Shown in pieces: positions 41,092 to 50,030 of a stretch of 64,000 bases of DNA (the stretch's first letter is position 1; each line of letters opens with the position of its first letter). Below the pieces are notes generated by a model. It was not told where the DNA came from and did not search any database. It saw only the letters and a list, made by a program, of their open reading frames with translations. Source of the stretch: Streptomyces sp. NRRL B-3428 (GTDB taxonomy: Bacteria > Actinomycetota > Actinomycetes > Streptomycetales > Streptomycetaceae); the NCBI GenBank assembly GCA_000721375.1, contig JOGW01000002.1, forward strand, positions 1 to 64,000, read 5' to 3'. The position numbers and the translations under genes were made by a program.

Positions 41092-41489
41092 GCGCCGCCC
41101 TCCATACGGGACTTGATGGCCTCGGCCTTGGGGTCGAGCTTCGCGGCGGCGTGCTTCGAGTACCACCAGGCGATGAGGAACGTGGTGAGGAACTGGGCGA
41201 GGCCGAAGACGAAGGCCACGTTGATATTGCCGAAGAGCTTGTGGCCCATGAAGCCGCCCGCGTAGTTCGAGAGCAGCACGTACAGCAGGTACCAGGCGAT
41301 GAAGCCGATCGTGAGCGGGAACGCGAAGGAGCGGTGGGAGCGGCGCAGTTCGCCGAACTCCGCGCTCTCCTGGACCTCACGGAAGGCCTCGGTCGAAGGT
41401 AGTGCGGGATCTGTTCCGCCCTTCGACGGCGGTGGTGCGTCGGTGGCCACGGGGACTCCTTGCGCGACGGAAGCGGTGGTTGGGGACAT
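41088..41489 (-). CDS. DUF485 (YjcH-like) membrane protein
   Basis: A 133-residue protein with a polar N-terminus and two membrane helices (LTIGFIAWYLLYVLLSNYAG and VAFVFGLAQFLTTFLIAWWY). DUF485 proteins are encoded just before ActP-type symporters and are thought to be accessory subunits. The overlap with actP agrees with this. Confidence 0.92.
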   Translation of the reverse strand: MSPTTASVAQGVPVATDAPPPSKGGTDPALPSTEAFREVQESAEFGELRRSHRSFAFPLTIGFIAWYLLYVLLSNYAGGFMGHKLFGNINVAFVFGLAQFLTTFLIAWWYSKHAAAKLDPKAEAIKSRMEGGA

Positions 41490-41800
41490 ACGACCTCGCA
41501 GTTACGGGGGATCACCCGGGCCGAGGGGCGACTCCTGCCTCCGGTGCGTGATCCAGCAGGGGGCTGATGCTGGCTTCTCCCCCTGCCAACCGCACGGCGA
41601 CGCGCGCGATGTGGTTCAACGCCCCACCCGTTCTGTCGGAAACTTTTTCGCCTCCTGCCCCTACCCCATTGCTGGGGACGGAGCGGGGGCGCTAGCTTCA
41701 CGTTCGCTGTATGTACCAACTGCCCGGACATTCAACGCCGTTCGGGCATTCCTTCCACAACGTGAAGCTTTCCGTTCACAACGGATGAAGTGGAGACCCC
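41490..41800. promoter_or_regulatory. Divergent promoter region of symporter operon and protease
   Basis: No gene is apparent in these 311 nt. For the protease, TTGCTG (41669-41674), an 18-nt spacer and TAGCTT (41693-41698) form a good promoter, giving a leader of about 95 nt with an imperfect inverted repeat (CGTGAA...TTCAC around 41761-41778) and ribosome site GTGGAG near 41790. The symporter-side promoter is less clear. Confidence 0.55.
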
Positions 41801-43327
41801 ATGACTCATCTGCCTGCCAGACGGCGCCGTATCGTCGCGCCGCTGGGCCTGGTACTCACCCTGGCGACGCTCGGCGTCGCCCCGGCCGCCCAGGCCGCGA
41901 GCCCGGCCGAGGCACCGGCCGTCACCTCGCAGACAGGCCCCAAGCTCGCGTATGTGGTGAACACGCGCACGGACCACCGCACGATCTCCTCCATAGAGAA
42001 GGAGATAGCCAAGGCCGGCGGCGAGGTCGTCATCGCGTACCGGCAGATAGGTGTGATCGTCGTCCACTCGACGAACCCCGCCTTCGGCGAGCAGATGCGC
42101 AAGGTGCGCGGCGTCCAGAGCGCGGGAGCCACCCGTACCTCGCCGCTCGCACCCGCCGGCATCACCCAGGAGGGCGGCACCGACCAGCTCTCGTCGGCCG
42201 AGGCGGCGAAGGTCACCGCGGCGGCGAGCACCGGCCAGGAGCCGCTGGAGGCGGACCAGTGGGATCTGCGGGCGATCGGCGCGGACAAGGCCGCGCAGAT
42301 CAACCCGGGCAGTTCCAAGGTGACCGTCGGCGTCATCGACACCGGTGTGGACGACACCCACCCGGACCTCGCACCCAACTTCTCGGCCTCGCAGTCCGCG
42401 AACTGCGTGGGCGGCAAGCCGGACACCTCGGCGGGCGCCTGGCGTCCGTACACCCCCGAGGCCGACCACGGCACGCACGTCGCCGGGGAGATCGCCGCCG
42501 CGCGCAACGGTGTCGGTGTCGCGGGTGTCGCGCCCGGGGTGAAGGTCGCGAGCATCAAGGTGTCCGAGCCCGACTCGCAGCTCTTCTTCCCGGAGAGTGT
42601 GGTCTGCGCCTTCGTCTTCGCCGCGGACAAGGGCATCGAGATCACCAACAACAGCTATTACGTGGACCCGTGGCTCTACAACTGCATGGACGACCCCGAC
42701 CAGCGGGCCATCGTCGACGCGGTCAACCGGGCCCAGATGTACGCGCAGCACAAGGGCACCCTCAACGTGGCGGCCGCGGGCAACTCCAACCACGACCTCG
42801 ACTCCGACGCGATCGTGGACGACACCAGCCCGGACGACGTCCCGACGCCCGTCACGCGGACCATCGACCCGCACGAGTGCTTCGACATCCCGACCCAGCT
42901 GCCGGGTGTGGTCACGGTCAGCTCCACGGGCGTCAAGGGCACCAAGTCGTACTTCTCCACGTACGGCAAGGGCGTCATCGATGTGGCGGCGCCGGGCGGC
43001 GACCGGTACCAGATCCCGGACACCCCGTCGAAGAACGGCCGCATCCTGTCGACGCTCCCGGGCGGCGGCTACGGCTTCAAGCAGGGCACCTCGATGGCCT
43101 CGCCGCACGCCGCCGGTGTGGCCGCGCTCCTGAAGAGCAAGTACCCGTGGGCGGGCCCGACCGCGCTGCAGGCCATGCTCAAGGCGCAGGCCGACAGCCA
43201 GGCCTGCCCGACCGAGCCCTACGACGGCAACGGTGACGGTGTCGTGGACGCGTGGTGCGTCGAAGGCAAGCGCACGAACGGGTTCTTCGGAGCCGGCATC
43301 GTCAACGCGCTGGACGCCGTGGACTAG
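41801..43327 (+). CDS. Secreted S8-family subtilisin-like serine protease
   Basis: A 508-residue extracellular protease. The signal peptide (about 1-33, ending AAQAA) is followed by an I9-like propeptide (about 45-120). The catalytic domain has D180 (VIDTGVDDTHPD), H223 (DHGTHVAG), the oxyanion Asn in AAAGNSNHD, and S431 (GTSMASPHAAG). The C-terminus has cysteine-bearing segments (ACPTEPYDGNGDG...WCVEGK) and no anchor. It probably degrades extracellular protein; a terminator follows. Confidence 0.95.
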   Translation: MTHLPARRRRIVAPLGLVLTLATLGVAPAAQAASPAEAPAVTSQTGPKLAYVVNTRTDHRTISSIEKEIAKAGGEVVIAYRQIGVIVVHSTNPAFGEQMRKVRGVQSAGATRTSPLAPAGITQEGGTDQLSSAEAAKVTAAASTGQEPLEADQWDLRAIGADKAAQINPGSSKVTVGVIDTGVDDTHPDLAPNFSASQSANCVGGKPDTSAGAWRPYTPEADHGTHVAGEIAAARNGVGVAGVAPGVKVASIKVSEPDSQLFFPESVVCAFVFAADKGIEITNNSYYVDPWLYNCMDDPDQRAIVDAVNRAQMYAQHKGTLNVAAAGNSNHDLDSDAIVDDTSPDDVPTPVTRTIDPHECFDIPTQLPGVVTVSSTGVKGTKSYFSTYGKGVIDVAAPGGDRYQIPDTPSKNGRILSTLPGGGYGFKQGTSMASPHAAGVAALLKSKYPWAGPTALQAMLKAQADSQACPTEPYDGNGDGVVDAWCVEGKRTNGFFGAGIVNALDAVD

Positions 43328-43354
43328 CCGCACCTGTTCGTACAGCTGAAGTAC

Positions 43355-43390
43355 CGCACGGGCGCGCCCCACACGGGGCGGGCCCGTGCG
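43355..43390 (+). terminator. Terminator after the protease gene
   Basis: 16-bp arms (43355-43370 and 43375-43390) with a single mismatch around ACAC, lying 28 nt before the next gene's start. Confidence 0.8.
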
Positions 43391-43417
43391 TTCTGTCCCC
43401 GACCGTGGAGGCTCCAG

Positions 43418-44659
43418 TTGAACGCGTCGCCGACCCCTCTCACCATCGATCCCCTGGTCCAGGACCTCGACGGCGAGACCGCCCGGTTGCGCGCGGCCGG
43501 CCCGATCGCCCGGATCGACCTCCTGGGCGTACCCGCCTGGACGGTCACCTCGCACACCGTGGCCCGCCGGCTGCTCACCGACTCCCGGCTTGTGAAGGAC
43601 ATCAACCAGTGGGGCCTTTTCACCTCGGGCGCCGTCACCCACGCCTGGCCGCTGATCGGCATGATCGACGTACCGCCTTCGATGTTCACCGTGGACGGCG
43701 CAGAGCACCGGCGCCTTCGGACGAAGATCGCGCAGGCGCTGACCGCGCGGCGGGTGGAGGAGCTGCGGCCGGTGATCGAGCGCTTCACCGCCCGACTGCT
43801 CGACGAGATGGCCGAGCAGGAGCAGAAGGCGCCGGGCACGCCCGTGGACCTCAAGCCGGTGTTCGCCGCGCCGCTGCCGATGGCCGTGGTCTGCTCGCTG
43901 ATGGGGGTGCCCGAGTCGGAGATACCTCGGCAGATGCGGCTGTGGAAGGCCTTCTTCTCACTGCTCACCCCGCAGGACGAACGGCTCGCGGTGATGGCGG
44001 AGATCCACGGGATCTTCCTGGAGACGGTCCGCGAGAAGACGGCCGCCCCCGGTGACGACCTCACCAGCGCGCTGATCCTGGCCGACCAGGGCGGGGCGCC
44101 GATGAGTGAGCAGGAGGTCGCCGGGAGTCTGCAGGCGATGATCGGCGCCGGCCACGAGACGACGATCTCCCTGATCCACAGCGCCGTACGCGGTCTGCTG
44201 ACCCATCCCGAGCAGCTGGCCATGGTGCTCGACGGGAGGGTCACGTGGGGCGCGGTGATCGAGGAGGCGCTGCGCTGGGATCCGCCGGTCTCGCATCTGC
44301 TGATGCGGTTCGCGACCGAGGACATCGTGGTCGCGGAGGCTGACGGGTTCGTGATCGAGAAGGGCGAGGGCGTGGTCATGTCGTACCGGGCGATCGGCCG
44401 CGACCTGGACACCTTCGGGGCGGACGCCGACACCTTCGACATCACCCGCGCCGACGCGGGCCGCCATCTCGCCTTCGGCCACGGCCCGCACATCTGCCCG
44501 GGCGCGGCGCTCTCCCGGCTGGAGGCGGCGATCGCGCTGCCCGCGCTGTTCGCCCGCTTCCCTCGGATGCGGCTCGCGGTGCCGTCCGAGGAGCTGCGCA
44601 AGTCGCCGGTTCTGACGCAGAACGATCTGGAGGCGTTGCCGATGGTCCTGGGTGCGTGA
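43418..44659 (+). CDS. Cytochrome P450
   Basis: A 413-residue soluble P450. The I-helix is canonical ([13 protein letters not shown]), the K-helix is EEALRWDPP, and the heme-binding loop is [10 protein letters not shown] with C360. The start is a TTG at 43418, with GGAGG 6 nt upstream; no ATG or GTG is nearer the family start. Its stop overlaps the start of the CoA-transferase gene, so the two are probably functionally linked. No ferredoxin is encoded nearby. Confidence 0.93.
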   Translation: MNASPTPLTIDPLVQDLDGETARLRAAGPIARIDLLGVPAWTVTSHTVARRLLTDSRLVKDINQWGLFTSGAVTHAWPLIGMIDVPPSMFTVDGAEHRRLRTKIAQALTARRVEELRPVIERFTARLLDEMAEQEQKAPGTPVDLKPVFAAPLPMAVVCSLMGVPESEIPRQMRLWKAFFSLLTPQDERLAVMAEIHGIFLETVREKTAAPGDDLTSALILADQGGAPMSEQEVAGSLQAMIGAGHETTISLIHSAVRGLLTHPEQLAMVLDGRVTWGAVIEEALRWDPPVSHLLMRFATEDIVVAEADGFVIEKGEGVVMSYRAIGRDLDTFGADADTFDITRADAGRHLAFGHGPHICPGAALSRLEAAIALPALFARFPRMRLAVPSEELRKSPVLTQNDLEALPMVLGA

Positions 44660-46016
44660 CAATCCAGTGGTGCCCCACGTTCCTGACGAGGTCGAGTCCG
44701 TCTGGCGGACCCTGGGCGGCGACCCCGCTCTCCTGACCCGTATCGCCTACCGGAGCGCCGGCGACGTACTGCCCGCGCGGCTGCCCGTGCGGACCGCCGC
44801 GCGCGCCTGCGTCGCGGTGTGCGCGCTGGCGGCGGCCGAGTACGCGGGCGACGGTCGTACGACGGCGGCGGTGACGGTCGACGACGGGGCCGTGGCCACC
44901 GCGTTCGCCAGCGAGCGCCATCTGCGGATCGACGGCCGGGCGCCGGAGAACTTCGCGCCGCTGTCCAGGATGTGGCGGACGGCGGACGGCTGGGTGCGCA
45001 CCCATGCCAACTACCCATGGCACCGGGCCGCTTTGCTGTCCGCGCTCGGCCTGCGCGACGAACGGCCACAGGCCCTCGAAGCCGCTCTTGCCGGGCGCCG
45101 GGCGGTGGAGGTCGAGGACGCGGTGTACGCGGCGGGCGGGCTCGCGGTCGCGCTGCGCACACCGAAGGAGTGGGCGGCGCATGAGCAAGGGGTGGAGGTG
45201 GCCAGGCGGCCGCTGCTGACCCGGGAGCGTATCGACGACGCGCCGGTACGCGACCACGGGGACCGGCCGCTGCGGGTACTCGACCTGACCCGGGTCATCG
45301 CGGGCCCCGTCGCCACCCGCACCCTCGCCCTGCTCGGCGCCGACGTACTGCGCGTCGACACCCCTGAGCGGCCCGAGCTGTCCGACCAGCACGCGGACAC
45401 CGGCTTCGGCAAGCGTTCCGCGCTGCTCGCGCTCGACCGGGCGGCGGAGCGCCGCACCTTCGAGGAACTGCTCGCCACGGCCGATGTGGTGGTGACCGGC
45501 TACCGCCCTGGAGCGCTCGACCGGTTCGGCCTCTCCCCCGCCGCCCTCGCCGAGCGGCGGCCCGGTCTGGTCGTGGCCAGCCTGTCGGCCTGGGGCGGCT
45601 ACGGGCCGTGGGCCGGGCGCCGCGGCTTCGACTCGCTGGTGCAGGTGGCCACCGGGATCGCGGCGGTCGAGGGGACGGACGAGCGGCCGGGCGTACTGCC
45701 GGCGCAGGCGCTCGACCACGGCACCGGATATCTGCTCGCGGCGGCGGTGCTGCGGGCGCTGACGGAGCGTCGGACGGTGGGCGGGACCTGGCATGTGGAG
45801 TGTGCGCTCGCCCGGACGGCGCACTGGCTGTGCGAGCTGCCGTCGCAGGCGGCACCCGAGGGAACGTATGCGGACGGCCTCCATCTGGCCGAGACGGAGA
45901 GCGCGCTGGGCCGGCTGCGCTACGCCAAGTCGCCGATCGCGTACGCGGGCGGGCCCGCCGACTGGCGGACGGCGCCGGGGGTCTGGGGTGCGGATGAGGC
46001 CCTCTGGGACGAGTAG
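44652..46016 (+). CDS. CaiB/BaiF-type CoA transferase family protein
   Basis: A 454-residue class III CoA-transferase-like protein. Residues about 205-400 carry the family core: VLDLTRVIAGPVATRTLALLGADVLRVD, then VVVTGYRPGALDRFGL and SAWGGYGPW. The N-terminal 200 residues look like a diverged second copy of the fold. The expected catalytic Asp is not obvious in the N-terminal half, so activity is uncertain. Start GTG 44652 overlaps the P450 by 8 nt; GTGs at 44667 and 44670 are alternatives. Confidence 0.85.
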   Translation: MRDNPVVPHVPDEVESVWRTLGGDPALLTRIAYRSAGDVLPARLPVRTAARACVAVCALAAAEYAGDGRTTAAVTVDDGAVATAFASERHLRIDGRAPENFAPLSRMWRTADGWVRTHANYPWHRAALLSALGLRDERPQALEAALAGRRAVEVEDAVYAAGGLAVALRTPKEWAAHEQGVEVARRPLLTRERIDDAPVRDHGDRPLRVLDLTRVIAGPVATRTLALLGADVLRVDTPERPELSDQHADTGFGKRSALLALDRAAERRTFEELLATADVVVTGYRPGALDRFGLSPAALAERRPGLVVASLSAWGGYGPWAGRRGFDSLVQVATGIAAVEGTDERPGVLPAQALDHGTGYLLAAAVLRALTERRTVGGTWHVECALARTAHWLCELPSQAAPEGTYADGLHLAETESALGRLRYAKSPIAYAGGPADWRTAPGVWGADEALWDE

Positions 46017-46116
46017 CACGGCACCAGCACTTCGGGGGTCCGCCCCGGGAAGGTCCCGTTCGACCGGAAAACAACCGAAGGTTGCTGGACCGGACCATTC
46101 CGGTCAACATTGATCA

Positions 46117-47175
46117 ATGACCGTATCCCGCCCCTCCGTTGCGGCGTCCTCCGCCGAGGACGCGGTCGGCAGCGTGGGACCTGACGCCCCGTCGGACGCC
46201 GAGCGAAGATCCGCGCTGCGGCGCGGCGGGGCCGTACTGGTCCTGTTGCTGGTCGCCGCCCTCGTGCCGCTGCTCGGTCCGCAGCTCGCGCTGCACGAGT
46301 CGGGTGAGGCCGCGGCGCCCGGCGTCGATCTGGTCGCGTCCCTTCGTACGGTGATGTTCGGCGCGCTGTGCGTGCTCGCCGGGCAGGCGGCCGGCGGATG
46401 GCTGACGCGACGGGTGCCGGACGCGCCCGACCCGCGGCCCGCGAACTGGTCGGTGGCCGCGGCCTTCCTCGGCGCCGTCGCCGCGGTGGGCCTGGCGCTG
46501 ATCGTGGCCAACGGCAACATCCCGCCCGACTCCCTGGCCGAGCTGCGGCCTGGACGGCTGTGGCAGACGACGGACGGGCGCCTCGCGCTGGTCGAGGTCA
46601 ACGCGTTCATCGCGGCCGGGTTCTGTGCACAGTCCCGGCGGCCTGGCAGCGCTGCGCTGCCGCTCCTGGTGGTGGCAGGTGCGGAGGCACTGCGGGCCCA
46701 TCCCACGATCGGTCCCGAGGAGGACCCGCTGGTCGGCAGCGCGCTGACCTTCGTCCATCTGACCTCGGCGGCGCTCTGGGCGGGCGGGCTGCTGTGGGTG
46801 CTGCGGACTTTGCGGCTCTGGCGGGCGTGGCCCCGGCCGGCGGCCGGGCTGCTCGGGCTCTACGCGCGGGTGGCGGCGGTGCTGTTCGCCGCGATCACGG
46901 CTTCCGGGATCTGCTCCACGCTGCGGAAGCTGCCGCTGGATTCGGTGTTCACGACCGCGTACGGGCGGGTGCTCTTCGCGAAACTGCTGCTGGTCGTGGC
47001 GATCGCCGCGCTCGCGGTGGTGGCACGGGGGCGGTTGAAGCGTGGCGGTGATCCGTGGTCGGCGATGGTGCCGGCCCGTGCGGAGGTCGTGGCGCTCGGC
47101 CTGGTGGTCGCCGTGTCGGCGCTGCTCACCGCGGTGCCGGCACCCATCTGGTGGGACGAGCCACTGTGGGGCTGA
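46117..47175 (+). CDS. CopD-like copper-resistance membrane protein
   Basis: A 352-residue polytopic membrane protein with about nine helices. The CopD domain occupies the C-terminal half: LTFVHLTSAALWAGGLLWVL, ITASGICSTLRKLPLDSVFTTAYGR-type sequence, and GRVLFAKLLLVVAIAAL. Unlike many Streptomyces proteins, no CopC (YobA) domain is fused. It may take part in copper transfer across the membrane. Its stop codon lies inside the left arm of the terminator hairpin. Confidence 0.85.
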   Translation: MTVSRPSVAASSAEDAVGSVGPDAPSDAERRSALRRGGAVLVLLLVAALVPLLGPQLALHESGEAAAPGVDLVASLRTVMFGALCVLAGQAAGGWLTRRVPDAPDPRPANWSVAAAFLGAVAAVGLALIVANGNIPPDSLAELRPGRLWQTTDGRLALVEVNAFIAAGFCAQSRRPGSAALPLLVVAGAEALRAHPTIGPEEDPLVGSALTFVHLTSAALWAGGLLWVLRTLRLWRAWPRPAAGLLGLYARVAAVLFAAITASGICSTLRKLPLDSVFTTAYGRVLFAKLLLVVAIAALAVVARGRLKRGGDPWSAMVPARAEVVALGLVVAVSALLTAVPAPIWWDEPLWG

Positions 47176-47192
47176 CACCCCGACAGTGGCTC
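47158..47192. terminator. Hairpin spanning the copD stop codon
   Basis: GAGCCACTGT-GGGG (47158-47171) pairs with CCCC-g-ACAGTGGCTC (47178-47192) with one bulged G. The loop contains the copD TGA, and the convergent dehydrogenase stop is 14 nt away. Confidence 0.75.
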
Positions 47193-47205
47193 ACGCCCTC
47201 AGCGT

Positions 47206-48249
47206 CTACGGCTTGACCAGCACCTTCAGTGCCGTGCGCGCGTCCATCGCCTTGTAGCCGTCCGGGACACCGGCCAGGTCCACCGTCAGGTCGAAGACCG
47301 GGGACGGGTCGATCGCGCCGGAGAGCACGTCCGGGAGGAGCTCCGGGATGTACGTGCGCACGGGCGCGACGCCGCCGCGCAGCGCGATGTTGCGGTCGAA
47401 CATGACGCCGAGGTCCAGGCCCGTGCCGCTGCCGTGCGGGACGCCGACGAAGCCGATCGCACCGCCGTCGCGGGTGATGTTCACGGCCGTGCTCATCGAC
47501 TGCTCGGTGCCGACCGCCTCGACCACGCACATCGCGCCCTGGCCACGGGTGAGCGCGCGGACCGCCTCGACGGCCTCGTCGCCGCGCTCGGCGACCACGT
47601 CGGTGGCGCCGAAGCGCTTGGCGATGTCGGTACGGACCTGGTGGCGGCCGAGCGCGATGATCCGCTCGGCGCCCAGGCGCTTGGCGGCGAGCACCGCGCA
47701 CAGACCGACGGCGCCGTCACCGACGACGGCGACCGTGGAGCCCTCGCGTACGCCCGCACCGAGCGCCGCGTGGTGGCCGGTGCCCATGACGTCCGAGAGC
47801 GTGAGCAGCGCGGTCAGAAGGTGATCGTCCGAGGCCGCGTCGGCGGGCAGCTGCACCAGGGTGCCGTCGGCGTGCGGGACGCGTACGGCCTCGCCCTGGC
47901 CGCCGTCGTGCCCGACCGCGCCCCAGAAACCGCCGTGCTCGCAGGACGTGGTGAGTCCCTCGACGCAGTAGTCGCAGGTGCCGTCGGACCACATGAACGG
48001 CGCGACGACCAGGTCACCGGCCTTGAACCCGCGCACGTCCGAGCCGGTCTCCTCGACGATGCCGAGGAACTCGTGCCCGATCCGCTGCCCCTTCTGGCGC
48101 GCGGCCTCACCGCGGTACGCCCACAGGTCGCTGCCGCAGATACAGGCCCGCAGCACGCGGAGCACGGCGTCGGTGGGCTGCTCGATCCGCGGGTCGGCCA
48201 CCTCCTCCACACGCATGTCGTACGGGGCATGGATGGTGGTGGCGCGCAT
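47206..48249 (-). CDS. Zinc-dependent alcohol dehydrogenase family protein
   Basis: A 347-residue medium-chain dehydrogenase. Catalytic zinc ligands are C38 (CICGSDLWAYRG) and the His of IGHEFLGIVEE; the structural zinc loop is CDYCVEGLTTSCEHGG. The Rossmann motif is GDGAVGLCAVLAAKRLGA. It lies 48 nt downstream of the lysoplasmalogenase on the same strand, and it could process the aldehydes released by its neighbours. The true substrate is unknown. Confidence 0.9.
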   Translation of the reverse strand: MRATTIHAPYDMRVEEVADPRIEQPTDAVLRVLRACICGSDLWAYRGEAARQKGQRIGHEFLGIVEETGSDVRGFKAGDLVVAPFMWSDGTCDYCVEGLTTSCEHGGFWGAVGHDGGQGEAVRVPHADGTLVQLPADAASDDHLLTALLTLSDVMGTGHHAALGAGVREGSTVAVVGDGAVGLCAVLAAKRLGAERIIALGRHQVRTDIAKRFGATDVVAERGDEAVEAVRALTRGQGAMCVVEAVGTEQSMSTAVNITRDGGAIGFVGVPHGSGTGLDLGVMFDRNIALRGGVAPVRTYIPELLPDVLSGAIDPSPVFDLTVDLAGVPDGYKAMDARTALKVLVKP

Positions 48250-48297
48250 GGCGGTGATCCTTCGGGTGTACGGGGTGGTGCGGGCGGCCGGTGAGGG

Positions 48298-48960
48298 TCA
48301 GACGGCCGCGCGGCTCTCACCGTACGCCGTGGCCGGCGCCTTCTGCGCGTCGAGGCTCCCGAGCACACCCCTGACCAGGAGCGCCTGAGCCGCCGCGTAC
48401 GTGAGCATGATCCAGAAGTCGGGACGCGGCAGCTGCGGCCACTCGGCGATACCGGTCGCGATCAGCGTGTCCGAGAGGAGGAAGAGCGCGCCGCCGGCCC
48501 CGGCGACGAGCCCCATCCGCGCCGCCCTGAAGGCCATCGCGGTGAGCAGCAGGCTGTAGACCACGACCGGGATCCGCAGATCGGCGGGCAGATCTGGCCA
48601 GAGCAGGGGCATGGTGGCGACGAGGACCACGCAGTACGCGGCGAGCAGGAAGTCGGCGCGTTCGCCGCGCCGGCCGTGGCGCGCGAAGAGCAGCAGATAG
48701 CAGACGTGCCCGACGGCGAAGCCGCCCATCCCGATGAGGAACGCGAGGTCGGCGTCGAACATCAACAGCACATCGCCGCACCAGCCGAAGAACAGCGCGG
48801 CGATCAGCAGCCTCGGTGCGCCCCGTACGACCGCGTACGCGGCGAGCAGCGGCAGGAGCAGGGGCTTGCAGACGGTGTGGCCGAGGTCCCAGTCGGCGAG
48901 CAGCGAGGCGAGGTCGCCGGCGACCGCTACGGCGAAGGCCACGGCGAAGGCGCGCCTCAT
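48298..48960 (-). CDS. Lysoplasmalogenase (YhhN/TMEM86 family)
   Basis: A 220-residue membrane protein with about seven to eight helices. YhhN hallmarks are HTVCKPLLLPLLAAY, ALFFGWCGDVLLMF and GMGGFAVGHVCYLLLF, with conserved polar residues within helices. Members hydrolyse the vinyl-ether bond of lysoplasmalogens, releasing an aldehyde. The ATG overlaps the upstream desaturase-family stop by 4 nt (48957-48960), so the two are translationally coupled. Confidence 0.9.
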   Translation of the reverse strand: MRRAFAVAFAVAVAGDLASLLADWDLGHTVCKPLLLPLLAAYAVVRGAPRLLIAALFFGWCGDVLLMFDADLAFLIGMGGFAVGHVCYLLLFARHGRRGERADFLLAAYCVVLVATMPLLWPDLPADLRIPVVVYSLLLTAMAFRAARMGLVAGAGGALFLLSDTLIATGIAEWPQLPRPDFWIMLTYAAAQALLVRGVLGSLDAQKAPATAYGESRAAV

Positions 48961-49862
48961 GCCACACGCTCCGGGGCAGCCGGTCCTGCGGAGGATGCGG
49001 ACGCGGCCTGCTCGGCGGCGGGCTGTGCGACCGGCTCCGGCGACCAGCCGGGACCACGGAAGACCCGCCCGGCCCGCTCACGCCAACTCCCCGCCGCCTT
49101 CAGGTCCTTCGCGATGGAGACGTACTCGTGCGTGGCGACCTTCAACGGGTTGTACGTCTCGATGTTCTTGGTGAGCCCGAAGACGCAGCGGTCCGTCTCG
49201 GGCACGAACGAGCCGAACATCCGGTCCCAGACGATCAGGATCCCGCCGAAGTTCCGGTCCAGATAGCCGCCCTGGGAGGCGTGGTGGACGCGGTGGTGGG
49301 AGGGGGTGTTGAAGACGAACTCGTACCACCGGGGCATCCTGTCGATGCGCTCGGTGTGGATCCAGAACTGGTAGACGAGGTTCGCCGAGGAGCAGAAGGC
49401 GAGCGCGGCCGGGTGTACTCCGCAGGCGATCAGCGGGAGGTAGAACGGCCAGGAAGTGACGGAGGTCCAGGGCTGGCGCAGGGCCGTGGAGAGATTGAAC
49501 TTCCGGCTGGAGTGGTGCACGACGTGGCAGGCCCACAGGATCCGGATGACGTGGTGGCCGCGGTGGGACCAGTAGTAGAAGAAGTCCTGCGCGAGCAGCA
49601 TCAGCGGGACGGTCCACCACAGGACCGGCACGCGCGCGGGCGTGAGCTCGTACACCGCGGTGTAGACGGCCAGCACCGGGATCTTCCACAGGAAGTCGAA
49701 GCCCAGGCTGCCGAGCCCCATGGTGATGCTGGTGGCGGCGTCCTTCGTCTCGTATCCGGCGGCGTCCTCATCCGGGTGCAGCCGCACGCTGACGATCTCG
49801 ATGATCGTGAGCAGGATGAACGCGGGTATGGACCACAGCACCACATCGGGCAGGTTCGGCAT
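48957..49862 (-). CDS. Sterol desaturase / fatty-acid hydroxylase family protein
   Basis: A 301-residue membrane di-iron enzyme. The histidine clusters are HRGHHV, HVVHHSS and HRVHHASQGGY; together they match the fatty-acid hydroxylase superfamily that includes alkylglycerol monooxygenase. Four to five membrane helices precede and separate them. The last 45 residues are Ala/Pro-rich. Coupled to a lysoplasmalogenase, it is a candidate ether-lipid oxygenase; this function is inferred from context. Confidence 0.9.
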   Translation of the reverse strand: MPNLPDVVLWSIPAFILLTIIEIVSVRLHPDEDAAGYETKDAATSITMGLGSLGFDFLWKIPVLAVYTAVYELTPARVPVLWWTVPLMLLAQDFFYYWSHRGHHVIRILWACHVVHHSSRKFNLSTALRQPWTSVTSWPFYLPLIACGVHPAALAFCSSANLVYQFWIHTERIDRMPRWYEFVFNTPSHHRVHHASQGGYLDRNFGGILIVWDRMFGSFVPETDRCVFGLTKNIETYNPLKVATHEYVSIAKDLKAAGSWRERAGRVFRGPGWSPEPVAQPAAEQAASASSAGPAAPERVA

Positions 49863-49936
49863 GGGTGCACCGTAAGGGTGCTGGTCGGGGTGCGGCTAGG
49901 GGTTGTTACCGACAAGTATTACCGGGGGTAGGGGAC

Positions 49937-49993
49937 GCATTGTTGGCGGTGTCCGCCAATGCGCTGCCCGCTGCACGGGTCGCGGCATACGAT
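49937..49993 (+). promoter_or_regulatory. Palindrome and promoter upstream of the NACHT gene
   Basis: TTGGCGG-TGT-CCGCCAA (49943-49959) is a perfect inverted repeat, extended by GCATTG and AATGC. TGCCCG (49965-49970), a 17-nt spacer and TACGAT (49988-49993) form a plausible promoter just downstream, giving a leader of about 30 nt. The palindrome abuts the -35 element and may bind a regulator. Confidence 0.55.
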
Positions 49994-50030
49994 GCGGGGT
50001 CCACCCAGGTGAGCAGCGGGAGGAACTGCC

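Noticed and set aside
38794..41265. 823-codon plus-strand frame
   Set aside because: Antisense to moaA, the symporter and DUF485 genes; low-complexity Gly/Arg/Asp composition.
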